Origin: Pandoraea pnomenusa
GTDB taxonomy: Bacteria; Pseudomonadota; Gammaproteobacteria; Burkholderiales; Burkholderiaceae
Length of the DNA: 64,000 nucleotides
Assembly (NCBI RefSeq): GCF_000767615.3
Contig: NZ_CP009553.3
Coordinates: 1,240,001-1,304,000, forward strand
Direction of reading: 5' to 3'
The position numbers were made by a program, and so were the translations under genes. Position 1 is the stretch's first letter. Every line of letters starts with the position of its first letter. Below the pieces are notes generated by a model that was given only the letters and a program-made list of their open reading frames with translations, was not told where the DNA came from and ran no database searches. Shown here piece by piece: positions 20,238 through 30,544 of the stretch.

Positions 20238-21534
20238 CGGCGCCCAGGCGCGTGACGAGCAACTGGTCGATCTTGTAGTTGTCGATGTCGACCACTTCGA
20301 ATTTGTAGCCGGCGGCCTCCGTTGCTTCCGATTTCTTCGGAATGCGCTTGAGTTGATAGATCATGAAGCCGGCGATGGTCTCGAACTCGCCTTCGCCCGG
20401 CAATTCGTCAATGCCAAGCGCTTTCTTGACGTCTTCGACCGACGTCACGCCGTCGACGAGCCAGGAGTGCTCGTCGCGCTGCACGATCTGGTCCTCGTCG
20501 GCGGGGTGGACCACGTCGCCCATGAGGGCGCCGACGATGTCGTTGAGTGTCACGACACCGACGACGAGGCCGTATTCGTTGATGATGACGGCGAAACCCT
20601 CGCGGGTTTCCTTGAAGCGCGCAAGTGCCTCGGACAGGTTCAACGTGTCGGGAATCACCAGCAGCTTCTTGGCATAAAGGCGATCCAGGTTGCGGATGAC
20701 GCTCGACAGGTCTTCGCTGGCAATGCGCTGGAGCAGATCCTTCGAGTCGACGTAACCGAGCACGTTGTCGATTTCATCGCGGCAGACGAGATACTTCGAA
20801 TGCGGGCTTTCGGTGATTTTCTGGCGAATGCTGCGCTCGTCCTCTGCGATGGTGAAGTACACCACGTCGTCCCGGAATGTCATCACCGATCCGACCGTGC
20901 GCGACTCGAGCTCGAAGACGTTTTCGATCAGATGCAGCTCCTGCTTGCGCAGGACCCCGGCCTGAGCGCCGGCCCCTACCATCGCCGCGATGTCTTCGGA
21001 CGTGATGTTCTCGATGGCGTGCGTGGGCAGCTTGAAGATGCGCAGGAACAGGTTCGCGACGCCGTTGAAGACGAACACCAGCGGGCGCAGGACCTTCAGG
21101 CACAACAGCATCGGATCGATGATGGCCGTGGCGACACGCTCGGGATTGACCATCGCCAGACGCTTCGGAATCAGGTCCGCGAACTGAATGAAGGCGATGG
21201 TGATGAACAGGAATGAGCCGATGCCGGAGAGCCGCAAGGCCAGCGCCTGATCCACGAACGGGGAAATCCAGGCAAACAGATAGCCGGTGAGGAAGCTCTC
21301 GCCAAGGACGCCGCCGAGCACGGCCACGGCGTTCACACCAATTTGCACGACCGTGAAGAAATTGCCGGGTTGTTCCTTGAGCGCGAGCACCTTCACGGCT
21401 TGCTGGTCGCCCTTTTCCATGAGCACCTGGAGTTTGGTGCGCTTGGCGGCGGTCAGCGAGATCTCCGCGGCGGAAAAGAAGGCGCTTGCCAGCACCAACA
21501 GAAAGATACTGAAAAGAAAGCCGTAACCACTCAT
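20197..21534 (-). CDS. CorC/HlyC-type (CNNM, DUF21) transporter with CBS pair
   Basis: 445 residues from ATG 21532-21534 (MSGYGFLFSIFLLVLASAFFSAAEISLTAAKR). The N-terminal DUF21/CNNM transmembrane domain carries the FFSAAEIS signature, followed by two CBS motifs (about residues 205-330: SVMTFRDDVVYF, and VINEYGLVVGVVTLNDIVGALMGD) and a C-terminal CorC_HlyC transporter-associated domain (SWLVDGVTSVEDVKKALG). Such proteins are linked to Mg2+/Co2+ efflux, and older annotations call them hemolysins. The longer reading frame upstream is not used because the DUF21 helix starts at the chosen Met. The 3' end runs 41 bp into recD on the opposite strand. The cargo ion is inferred from the family only. 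Confidence 0.9.
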   Translation of the reverse strand: MSGYGFLFSIFLLVLASAFFSAAEISLTAAKRTKLQVLMEKGDQQAVKVLALKEQPGNFFTVVQIGVNAVAVLGGVLGESFLTGYLFAWISPFVDQALALRLSGIGSFLFITIAFIQFADLIPKRLAMVNPERVATAIIDPMLLCLKVLRPLVFVFNGVANLFLRIFKLPTHAIENITSEDIAAMVGAGAQAGVLRKQELHLIENVFELESRTVGSVMTFRDDVVYFTIAEDERSIRQKITESPHSKYLVCRDEIDNVLGYVDSKDLLQRIASEDLSSVIRNLDRLYAKKLLVIPDTLNLSEALARFKETREGFAVIINEYGLVVGVVTLNDIVGALMGDVVHPADEDQIVQRDEHSWLVDGVTSVEDVKKALGIDELPGEGEFETIAGFMIYQLKRIPKKSEATEAAGYKFEVVDIDNYKIDQLLVTRLGAVTEAAIAAAKPAS

Positions 21535-22027
21535 ATTGTTTTCCCTGAACGTGCGATGGCGGTACCTGGCCGCGACGCAGGCCGGACCGGTTCGCACGGG
21601 GGAGGGTCCGGTGGCAGGGAGACATTTCAAAACAAGGCCCGTGGGGGCCGTCATTTTGAGATGCCTTCGGGCTGGGCGCGCAGTGCGCGTCCGGGGTCGG
21701 TCCTGCCGTCTGGCGGGCCGCGTCAGCCGTTCGGGCTGTACCGCTGTCCGATAGCATGCCATAAGTCGGGGCCGTATCGTCAGGCGATCCTGCCGTCATG
21801 AGCGGAATGGGACACGCCATGCGTCGCGGACGACGGTCGTGTCCCACGGGCCCCCCGTCATGCGGCACACGCCTTGTCTACTCCCGGGCGGTGGCTTGCA
21901 CGAGCTGCGAGACACGCCGTACAGAACCGACAATCGGCGCAGCGCCTCTCGTGCATCGTGATGCCTGCCTCGACACGGTGTCGGGGCCGTGGCCACGAAC
22001 CACGCCTTCTCCGATGAGGACTTCACG
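21535..22027. other. Divergent intergenic region
   Basis: 493 bp between the CNNM-type transporter (minus) and the 371-residue protein (plus). On the minus strand, about 100 bases before the transporter start, there is a short GGCCC/GGGCC hairpin (21636-21649) followed by a U-rich stretch (TTGTTTTG). It resembles a weak leader terminator but is too short to call. I recognise no riboswitch consensus and no small gene. Confidence 0.35.
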
Positions 22028-23143
22028 ATGATGCATGGCATTCAACCCGCAATCCACGCGCCCGGCATGGGCGGTCTGACATCGCTTTCCCCGCTCGCAC
22101 CCACGGAGTCGGTTTTCCGGGCGGGCGGCGTCGCCGGCACTGCATTGGCGCACGTTGCGAACGCACGTGCGTCGGTGTCCCACCACCCGTGGTCGGTGAA
22201 CCAGGCTTCGGCCAGGCCGATTCCGGTGGTTGGGAACCACGCGATGCGCCCCGATTTCCAGGCGGTCTCATCCGGCGGCGACGTTGGCGTCGTGACGGCC
22301 GGATCAGTGGAATCGATGCAGTCGATGGAATCGGCCGAAGCCGACCCGACGCATGGGGGCGACTCCCTGCTCATGGCACCACGCACCGGCGCCCCGCGTG
22401 TTGCGCAGCCGGTACTTTGCCCATCTGCGCTGGCGGCGCTACATGTCTGTGCAAGCCTGCCGTCGCCCAATGCGCGCGGCGCGTCGATCGATGGGCGCCA
22501 ACATCCGGTCGTCATGCCGGACGGACGCAGCGAACGCGCGCAGCTCTGCCGCGACATCGTCGCGGGCGCCTTGCTCGGTACGGAAGGGCGTAATGGCACC
22601 GTGCCGTTCGAGCCCACCCGGGAAACGGTGACGCGAACCGTGGCCGATACCGCGCGTCGCTGGACGGGCAAGCCGTCGCTCGCGGGCAAGAAGGAGTGGA
22701 CGCAGGCGTGCATGACGTTCGAGGCGCCGGGCGGCTTCATCGGCAGACTCAACGATCGGCTGCATTCGGGAGCGCGGGTTCTGCCAGACGCGCAAAGCAC
22801 CGAATGGATGCTTCGGGTCGGGTTCGCCGACAGTTTGCCGATGCATCAGGCTCTGGTCCGCGGCGACTTGCCACCGTCCGTTGGCATGGGCACCGACGAA
22901 TGGGCGCGGCTGGCGCTGGGCGTCGAGCATCTGGGGGCGCGCCACTGGGAGATGCGCCACACCGAAGTGATGGACGCGGCAGTGCTGCCCGCAACGAACA
23001 CCAAGGCATTCACCGCCCTCGCCACGTCGATGTCGACGCTGCCGGCGCACATCGCCACGCAACGCCTGCGCAACAAGTTCTCGATGTACGGCGTGCCGAC
23101 GGCACCCGCGCCAGGCACCAGTACCGCGCCATCGGTCGGTTGA
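22028..23143 (+). CDS. Unrecognised 371-residue protein
   Basis: I do not recognise this protein. The start is set at ATG 22028 (MMHGIQPAIHAPGMGG) because GAGGA lies seven bases before it; an earlier in-frame ATG at 21989 would add 13 residues without a ribosome site. There is no signal peptide and no transmembrane helix. The first 130 residues or so are low-complexity (Ala/Ser/Thr/Gly/Met) and contain a Met-Glu-Ser repeat (residues 94-102). Residues about 160-345 look globular, with several Trp and Met residues, for example RRWTGKPSLAGKKEW and TDEWARLALGVEHLGARHWEMR. The tail is Pro/Thr-rich. A disordered N-terminus followed by a compact helical domain is seen in some secreted effectors, but nothing here proves export. 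It stands alone between the transporter and thiC. Confidence 0.7.
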   Translation: MMHGIQPAIHAPGMGGLTSLSPLAPTESVFRAGGVAGTALAHVANARASVSHHPWSVNQASARPIPVVGNHAMRPDFQAVSSGGDVGVVTAGSVESMQSMESAEADPTHGGDSLLMAPRTGAPRVAQPVLCPSALAALHVCASLPSPNARGASIDGRQHPVVMPDGRSERAQLCRDIVAGALLGTEGRNGTVPFEPTRETVTRTVADTARRWTGKPSLAGKKEWTQACMTFEAPGGFIGRLNDRLHSGARVLPDAQSTEWMLRVGFADSLPMHQALVRGDLPPSVGMGTDEWARLALGVEHLGARHWEMRHTEVMDAAVLPATNTKAFTALATSMSTLPAHIATQRLRNKFSMYGVPTAPAPGTSTAPSVG

Positions 23144-23177
23144 GGGGCTTGCACGTGGCAGTCGCGCGGCGCGAATG

Positions 23178-23213
23178 AAAAAAGCGCCCGGGGTGAAGTG
23201 CCCCGGGCGCTTT
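23178..23213 (-). terminator. Rho-independent terminator of thiC
   Basis: A perfect 13-bp stem (AAAGCGCCCGGGG / CCCCGGGCGCTTT, arms 23181-23193 and 23201-23213) with a 7-base loop, followed on the minus strand by a run of six U (23178-23183). It lies about 50 bases after the thiC stop. It may also serve the plus-strand gene ending at 23143, though the U-run on that side is only three bases. Confidence 0.88.
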
Positions 23214-23263
23214 GCACTGCAACGTCCGCGCCGACGCACAGGGCGTCGGCACGCGGCGAGGCA

Positions 23264-25264
<2,001 letters not shown>

Positions 25265-25355
25265 CTACGCTCCCTGCGCTGGCATTATCCAGATCAGGTT
25301 CTAAGGGTATTTCTCACCCACAACTCACGTTGCAGGACCCCTGCGCTTAGCTTTG
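25265..25355 (-). promoter_or_regulatory. TPP riboswitch (THI element) controlling thiC
   Basis: On the minus strand the leader contains the conserved blocks in order: AGGGG, then a GUGAGA-AAUACCC pyrimidine-sensor part (usual form CUGAGA...ACCC), then ACCUGAUCUGGAUAAUGCC with AGCG-CAGGGA closing the pyrophosphate-sensor helix. The spacing fits the THI element. It ends about 85 bases before the thiC start codon. Likely action is control of thiC translation and/or transcription on TPP binding; the sequence does not decide between them. Confidence 0.92.
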
Positions 25356-25643
25356 CGGCAACGATACACCGACATGCCGGGCGAACACAAGCATGATGTG
25401 TCCCGAAAAACGTGAACGGATGATGGTGCAATGCGTCATGCGCGCACGCCCCACGCCAGGTTCGCTGGCGAGCGCACAATGCGGGCCGCGCGGTTCCCCG
25501 GACCGGGGATGTCGGCGACTTGGCCGACGTTGGCCTGGCGAATTTATTCGCTTTTGGCTCTTTTGATTCAGGCAGGAGGTGCGTATCGTCAACGATGTGA
25601 ATGCCGGATCCGAACTGACTTCAATCGAACGGAGGGACCATCC
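25356..25643. other. Divergent intergenic region upstream of thiC riboswitch
   Basis: About 290 bp between the TPP riboswitch (minus) and the AhpD-like gene (plus). It should hold both promoters. An AT-richer patch (25543-25570, GAATTTATTCGC and onward) stands out, but I cannot assign -35/-10 boxes with confidence. Confidence 0.3.
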
Positions 25644-26099
25644 ATGCTGCGCCTGAACTACATCAAAGCCGCTCCGCGCCCGTATGAATACCTGAGCACA
25701 CTGAGCCACTACTTCCACGATTGCGGACTGCCGGACGGCCTCGTCGAACTCGTGTGGCTGCGCGCCTCGCAGCTCAATGGCTGTGCGTACTGCATCGACA
25801 TGCACGTGACAGACGCGCTGAAAGTCGGCATCGAGCCGCGCCGCGTGCATCTGCTCGATGCCTGGCGGGAGACGGAGCTTTATTCGCCGGCCGAGCGCGC
25901 GGCGCTCGCATGGACGGAAGCCGTCACCAACGTGCAGGACGGACACGTGCCAGACGACGTGTTCGCCGAACTGCGCGCGCATTACGATGACAAGGAGATC
26001 TCCGACCTGACCTTCGCCGTTGCCACGATCAACGCGTGGAACCGGATGGCCATCGCATTTCGCGCACCGCTGCCAAAGGTGCCGCACGGCGTGCGCTGA
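25644..26099 (+). CDS. Carboxymuconolactone decarboxylase / AhpD-like protein
   Basis: 151 residues from ATG 25644, with GGAGGGA eight bases upstream. It contains the AhpD-type redox motif CxxC followed by His (NGCAYCIDMH, residues about 49-58) and the Trp/Ala/Asn C-terminal pattern of the family (FAVATINAWNRMAIAF). Members are small all-helical proteins that act as alkylhydroperoxidase-type disulfide reductases or are uncharacterised; the CxxC makes a thiol-redox role plausible. Divergent from thiC and convergent with the 556-residue protein. A second AhpD-like protein, of a different subgroup, lies at 46320-46904. Confidence 0.88.
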   Translation: MLRLNYIKAAPRPYEYLSTLSHYFHDCGLPDGLVELVWLRASQLNGCAYCIDMHVTDALKVGIEPRRVHLLDAWRETELYSPAERAALAWTEAVTNVQDGHVPDDVFAELRAHYDDKEISDLTFAVATINAWNRMAIAFRAPLPKVPHGVR

Positions 26100-26136
26100 A
26101 CTGCGTCCGAATGCACGTTGGCGGTGCGATGGGCCT

Positions 26137-26152
26137 GCGCCGGGCCCGGCGC
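26137..26152. repeat. 16-bp perfect palindrome between convergent genes
   Basis: GCGCCGGGCCCGGCGC lies 37 bases after the AhpD-like stop and 77 bases from the stop of the convergent 556-residue gene. As RNA it could fold on either strand, but neither side has a U-tract, so a terminator role is only a guess. Confidence 0.4.
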
Positions 26153-26229
26153 GACTTCCGTTTGCGCACTATCGCCGATCGACCGTGCGTGACCGATGTG
26201 CGGGCGAGCCGCGACCGTGTGGCGCAGAC

Positions 26230-27900
26230 TCACTGTGCCAGCCGGACTTCGCGCTGAAACTCGCGCGGCACGAGCCGAAGCACGTCGCGAAAGAAGCGCC
26301 GATCGGGGGGCGGAAGCATCGGCAGCACCCTTCCCAGCGAGTGAGCCGCGTGCAACGCCTGCGGGGAGTCGCCGTCCTGGTGCAGCGCGAACCACAACAT
26401 CTCGAACCACAGGTTGGCGAGCTGCAACGGCTCGAAGCCAACACGCCCCTCTTCGTGATCGGCGAGCGTGGTGGCCAGCACGTCGGTCCAGCGGGTGAAT
26501 CCCTTGGCGCGCGAAAACGGTGCGCCGAACGGCTGCACGGCGTCGAGAAATGCGTCGACGGCGAGCGGCGTGCTCGCGCGCAACGTTGCAAGATCGGGAT
26601 CGCGCCGTGCCGGCACGGCACCGCGCGCGATGCGCAATAAAAAAACGGTGTTCCAGACGGAGTTGCCGCCCACGCCGAAGCGGTCGCAGATCCATTCGGA
26701 CAAGCCAATCCAGCGCAACGCCTGACGCTGCACGTCGGCGGCGGCGAGGCGGCGTCCCGGGTCGATGAGCGCACCCTGCCAGAACAACCAAAGCGTCAGC
26801 CCGATGTTGGCCGCAACGTGTTGCGCCAGTTCGATCGAATCGCCTTCGAACGCGGCCTGCAGCGCGTCGGAAAAGGCGGCCAGCGCATCGGCGGCCGATT
26901 TGGCGCGCGCCGGCATCGGACCCGGACGGGCGGCGTGCGACTTATGCAGCAATGCCTGCAGATTTCGGCTCTCGAAGCGAATCCGCGGGTTGTAGACGAG
27001 ACACGGGGCAAGCGTCGTGTCGTCGCCGATGCGTTGCAGATGGGCGAACGCGCCGGCTTCGTCGCGCAACGCGTAGGCTTGCCACGCCTGCACGATCCAG
27101 TGCATGGCGCGCAGCGTGGGCGAGCCCGGCGGGTTCGTGCCGAACGTTTCCGCCAGCGTGGTGAGGGTCCGCTTCGTGCGTGCGGCGTCGCCCATGCGGC
27201 GCCAGACGATCGTCTCGGCGAGCAGCGCGATGCCTCGCTGCACGTCGTCGACGGCGCAAACCTGCGCGGCATGGAACGAGGGGATGGCGCCCGTGCGCTG
27301 ACGCCGCACGTCACCCGGCGCGCTTGCTTGCGGTGGCGCGAAGAACACGCCGTCCTGCATGTCGCGCTTGCCCAGCGTCAGGTGATGCCAGAACGCGATG
27401 TCCTGCATGACGTAATCGAGGGCGGGGGAGTGTGTATCGGGCGCCGTGTCCTGCGGGAGGCCGAGAAAGGCGGCAATCGCGCGGCGCGGGCTGTCCGGCG
27501 CGGCATTGCCAATCGTCACGCGGACCCGCGGAATTTCCCGGGGCGCGAGCCAGAACGGCCCTTTGCCACGCCCGCGCGTGGGCAGCAGACGCGGGTCGGC
27601 GTGGCGATCCTCGCCCCAGCCGACCGCGACATGCCAGCGCGCGAAATCCGAAAAAGCGCGACTGATCAGCATGCGCAGATCGCCCGCCGCACCGGACGTC
27701 TGTCCGAAGCGGGACTTCAGCGATGCCAGCGAGACGGGCGAATTCTCGTAAAGCGCCGCGTAATACACCCGCATGAGCAGCCAAAGGCTTTGGTAGCGGA
27801 CCGCCTCGCCATTGATCGTTTGTGGCGCGTCGAGGCGTACGGCGAGGGGGGAGGCGCCAGTGGCGCTGACGTTCGTGTCGGTGGCGGGAATGTCGGGCAT
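26230..27900 (-). CDS. Unrecognised 556-residue protein
   Basis: I do not recognise this family. The start is ATG 27898-27900, and the frame shows coding character throughout. There is no signal peptide and no clear membrane helix. Residues about 35-120 (YQSLWLLMRVYYAAL, then SLKSRFGQTSGAAGDLRMLI, then a basic GRGKGPFWLAP) could form a winged-helix-like domain with a positively charged wing. The remainder is a long array of amphipathic helices, Trp- and Leu-rich (TIVWRRMGDAARTKRTLTTLAETFG; ANLWFEMLWFALHQDGDSPQALHAAHSLG), reminiscent of TPR-like repeats. A DNA-binding plus helical-repeat layout is an inference from pattern only. It is convergent with the AhpD-like gene and divergent from the beta-lactamase gene, with a 285-bp gap between them. 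Confidence 0.75.
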   Translation of the reverse strand: MPDIPATDTNVSATGASPLAVRLDAPQTINGEAVRYQSLWLLMRVYYAALYENSPVSLASLKSRFGQTSGAAGDLRMLISRAFSDFARWHVAVGWGEDRHADPRLLPTRGRGKGPFWLAPREIPRVRVTIGNAAPDSPRRAIAAFLGLPQDTAPDTHSPALDYVMQDIAFWHHLTLGKRDMQDGVFFAPPQASAPGDVRRQRTGAIPSFHAAQVCAVDDVQRGIALLAETIVWRRMGDAARTKRTLTTLAETFGTNPPGSPTLRAMHWIVQAWQAYALRDEAGAFAHLQRIGDDTTLAPCLVYNPRIRFESRNLQALLHKSHAARPGPMPARAKSAADALAAFSDALQAAFEGDSIELAQHVAANIGLTLWLFWQGALIDPGRRLAAADVQRQALRWIGLSEWICDRFGVGGNSVWNTVFLLRIARGAVPARRDPDLATLRASTPLAVDAFLDAVQPFGAPFSRAKGFTRWTDVLATTLADHEEGRVGFEPLQLANLWFEMLWFALHQDGDSPQALHAAHSLGRVLPMLPPPDRRFFRDVLRLVPREFQREVRLAQ

Positions 27901-28185
27901 GGCGTCGAGTTTCGTCGAATGACGTCGGAGAAGCGCCCGCTTCGCGCCGGGGCGGCGTGCAGCCTGCGCCGCAATCTCACGGTCTTCGGGAGGGGCGCAC
28001 CGATGATACGGCGGTTACGTCGGTTACGGTAGCTTTGCTTTGCGTCTGTCGAAACCCGCACTAAGCTGCATATGCTCTCGAGAACCGGCGCCTGGCCAGC
28101 GTCCTGACAGCATGCCGGCGATGCCCCGGAGGGTCCGCAACGTCCCGCATGTCCGACGAACCTCCCATGAAATCAGGACAACGAA

Positions 28186-29043
28186 ATGAATACGATAATT
28201 TCTCGCCGGTGGCGTGCCGGCCTGTGGCGGCGGCTGGTCGGCGCGGTCGTCTTGCCCGCAACGCTCGCCGCCACCCCTGCGGCCTATGCGGCCGACGTGC
28301 CGAAAGCCGCGCCGGGGCGCATCACCGAGCGCGCCGACTGGGGCAAGCTGTTCACCGCGGAGGGCGTGAAGGGCACGATCGTGGTGCTCGACGCACGCAC
28401 GCAAACCTATCAGGCCTACGACGCCGCACGTGCCGAGAAGCGCATGTCGCCGGCGTCGACTTACAAGATATTCAACAGCCTGCTGGCGCTCGACTCCGGG
28501 GCGCTGGACAACGAACGCGCGATCATTCCCTGGGATGGCAAGCCGCGACGCATCAAGAACTGGAACGCGGCGATGGACCTGAGGACCGCGTTTCGCGTGT
28601 CATGCCTGCCCTGCTATCAGGTCGTCTCGCACAAGATCGGGCGCCGGTACGCGCAGGCGAAGCTGAACGAGGTCGGGTATGGCAACCGCACCATTGGCGG
28701 CGCGCCGGACGCCTATTGGGTCGACGACAGTCTGCAGATTTCGGCGCGTGAGCAGGTGGACTTCCTGCAGCGTCTCGCGCGTGGCACGTTGCCGTTCTCT
28801 GCGCGCTCGCAGGACATCGTGCGCCAGATGTCGATCGTCGAAGCCACGCCGGACTATGTGCTTCACGGCAAGACGGGCTGGTTCGTCGACAAGAAGCCCG
28901 ATATCGGCTGGTGGGTAGGGTGGATCGAGCGCGACGGCAACATCGCCAGCGTCGCGATCAACATCGACATGCTGTCGGAGGCGGACGCCCCGAAACGGGC
29001 ACGCATCGTGAAGTCGGTGCTGAAGGACCTGAAGCTGATCTGA
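28186..29043 (+). CDS. blaOXA: Class D beta-lactamase, OXA-62-like
   Basis: 285 residues with a signal peptide ending near residue 36 (PAAYA-AD), so periplasmic. Class D landmarks: S91-T-Y-K94 (nucleophile Ser and carboxylated Lys), S139-C-L where most OXA enzymes have SxV, Y165-G-N, W178 in the WVDD loop, and K229-T-G. Two Cys residues (140 and 143) flank the active-site SxL segment. I recognise the sequence as close to OXA-62, the carbapenem-hydrolysing oxacillinase described from Pandoraea; the identity level was not computed. AGGA lies seven bases before the ATG. There is no insertion sequence, integron element or other resistance gene around it, so it looks intrinsic and chromosomal. wrbA follows in convergent orientation. 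Confidence 0.94.
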   Translation: MNTIISRRWRAGLWRRLVGAVVLPATLAATPAAYAADVPKAAPGRITERADWGKLFTAEGVKGTIVVLDARTQTYQAYDAARAEKRMSPASTYKIFNSLLALDSGALDNERAIIPWDGKPRRIKNWNAAMDLRTAFRVSCLPCYQVVSHKIGRRYAQAKLNEVGYGNRTIGGAPDAYWVDDSLQISAREQVDFLQRLARGTLPFSARSQDIVRQMSIVEATPDYVLHGKTGWFVDKKPDIGWWVGWIERDGNIASVAINIDMLSEADAPKRARIVKSVLKDLKLI

Positions 29044-29146
29044 TCGCGCGGCGGCGCATCGTGGTCGGGCGTGCCGTTTACCGTTGTCAGGCGCTGCGCT
29101 GTGGGAACGCCTTCGGGCGTGACCACCGCGCAACGCCTGGCGAGGA

Positions 29147-29779
29147 TTACAGTGCGCGTCCGTGTTTGAGGGCGGCCGCAATTTCGGCCACGTGCCGGCC
29201 TTGCGTGCGGGCGATCTTCAATTCGTTCTCGCTCGGCTGGCGAGAGCCGTCGGCAGCCGCCAGCGTGGTTGCGCCGTACGGCGTGCCTCCGGTGATTTCC
29301 GCCATGTTGGTCAGCGCGGGTTCCGTGTAAGGCACGCCCACGATGACCATGCCATGGTGCAGCAACGTGGTGTGGAAGCTCGTGATCGTCGTCTCCTGTC
29401 CGCCGTGTTGCGTGGCGGTGCTGGCGAACACGCTGCCGACCTTCCCGGCGAGCGCTCCCTTGGCCCACAAACCGCCGGTCTGGTCGAGGAAGTTACGCAT
29501 CTGGGCCGTCATGTTGCCGAAGCGCGTGGGTGTGCCGAAGATGATCGCGTCGTAGTCGGGCAGTTGATCGACGCGCGCGACCGGTACGTTCGCAAAGGCT
29601 GCCCGTGCCGCTTTCGCGCCGCTCTTTTCCAGCACGTCGTCGGGAACGAGTTCGGGGACCTGCATGACGCTCACTTCCGCACCGGCGACGCCGCGCGCCC
29701 CTTCGGCAACGGCTTCGGCCATCTTGTAGATGTGCCCGTACATGCTGTAGAACACCACCAGGATCTTGGCATTGGCCAT
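29147..29779 (-). CDS. wrbA: NAD(P)H:quinone oxidoreductase WrbA
   Basis: 210 residues from ATG 29777-29779 ([17 protein letters not shown]), preceded by AAAGGAG with six bases of spacing. It is a flavodoxin-fold FMN enzyme that reduces quinones by two electrons. FMN-phosphate loop [36 protein letters not shown] and the characteristic [29 protein letters not shown] segment are intact. Length is slightly above the 198 of E. coli because of the C-terminus. Monocistronic, convergent with the beta-lactamase gene. The role is protection against quinone redox stress, known from the family. Confidence 0.95.
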   Translation of the reverse strand: MANAKILVVFYSMYGHIYKMAEAVAEGARGVAGAEVSVMQVPELVPDDVLEKSGAKAARAAFANVPVARVDQLPDYDAIIFGTPTRFGNMTAQMRNFLDQTGGLWAKGALAGKVGSVFASTATQHGGQETTITSFHTTLLHHGMVIVGVPYTEPALTNMAEITGGTPYGATTLAAADGSRQPSENELKIARTQGRHVAEIAAALKHGRAL

Positions 29780-30035
29780 GGGAATCTCCTTTGGGTCGAG
29801 GAAGGCTGGCGTCGCGGGCGACATGCCACGCGAGGCGAGCCGTTCCATCATAGTCGACGCACATGACGAAACGTGAGCGCGACGACGCGCGGCACGGGGC
29901 CGGCGTGTTGTCTTCCTGATGCGGACCTGACGCCGGCCGGATGCCAACTCGATCCTGACCTGATGCCGATGCGGTGCTCGCGCCTTGCCCCCACTGCGGG
30001 CGCGATGTTGCGACGAGCGGGGAGTTACGCGGGGA

Positions 30036-30329
30036 TCAACGCAGGCGCGAGCCGATGAGGCAACCCAGCGCGAGTGCCGCCATCAATACCGCGACGCTGG
30101 CCGATACGCCACCCGCCAGTGCCAGCCCGGTCGCGGCAAGGCCGTGCGCCAGCAGGGCCGCGGGCACGAGCAGCATGGCGCTTACAACGCTCCAGCGCAT
30201 CACATATCGCCACAGGAACCGACTCACGACGTGCATGCGTGCGTCGAGTTGATGCCGCTGCCAGAACGACAGATCGGCCGCCGCATGGAAGAGCCAAAGC
30301 GGGCTGAAGTATTTGATGAACAAGTCCAT
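30036..30329 (-). CDS. Small membrane protein
   Basis: 97 residues from ATG 30327-30329 ([33 protein letters not shown]). It has a soluble amphipathic N-terminal third and then two hydrophobic segments ([19 protein letters not shown] and [25 protein letters not shown]), so probably a two-pass inner-membrane protein. No family recognised. It sits downstream of the LysR gene on the same strand, with a GC-rich hairpin (30351-30369) about 20 bases before its start. The extension upstream of the chosen Met is Arg/Pro-rich and implausible. The start lacks a strong ribosome site. Confidence 0.6.
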   Translation of the reverse strand: MDLFIKYFSPLWLFHAAADLSFWQRHQLDARMHVVSRFLWRYVMRWSVVSAMLLVPAALLAHGLAATGLALAGGVSASVAVLMAALALGCLIGSRLR

Positions 30330-30350
30330 GACGCCATACGAGAAACACAA

Positions 30351-30369
30351 TGCCCGCCGGGGGCGGGCA
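30351..30369 (-). terminator. GC-rich hairpin between LysR gene and small membrane protein
   Basis: TGCCCGCC-GGG-GGCGGGCA, an 8-bp perfect stem with a 3-base loop. On the minus strand it is followed by UUGUGUUUCUC, a weak U-rich run, so it may terminate the LysR transcript. It may instead be a leader structure of the small membrane protein gene. Confidence 0.45.
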
Positions 30370-30544
30370 TGGCGTCGAGGCGCGATGGCGAGACCGTCAC
30401 GCGCTTTGTGGGGGGGAGTCGACGCCCCACAATTGTAGCAGGCGCTCACTCACAATGCTCGGACGGTTTGCGATTCCCTTGGACTTATTTCGTTGAATAT
30501 CGATCAATCGTAGGTCAATAGTGCTCTTTATTCGTTATTTGTGG

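Noticed and set aside
21636..21649. Leader terminator/riboswitch before the CNNM-type transporter
   Set aside because: The stem is only 5 bp, and no known metal-riboswitch consensus is visible.
26137..26152. 16-bp palindrome as a bidirectional terminator
   Set aside because: No T-run on either side; listed only as a palindrome.
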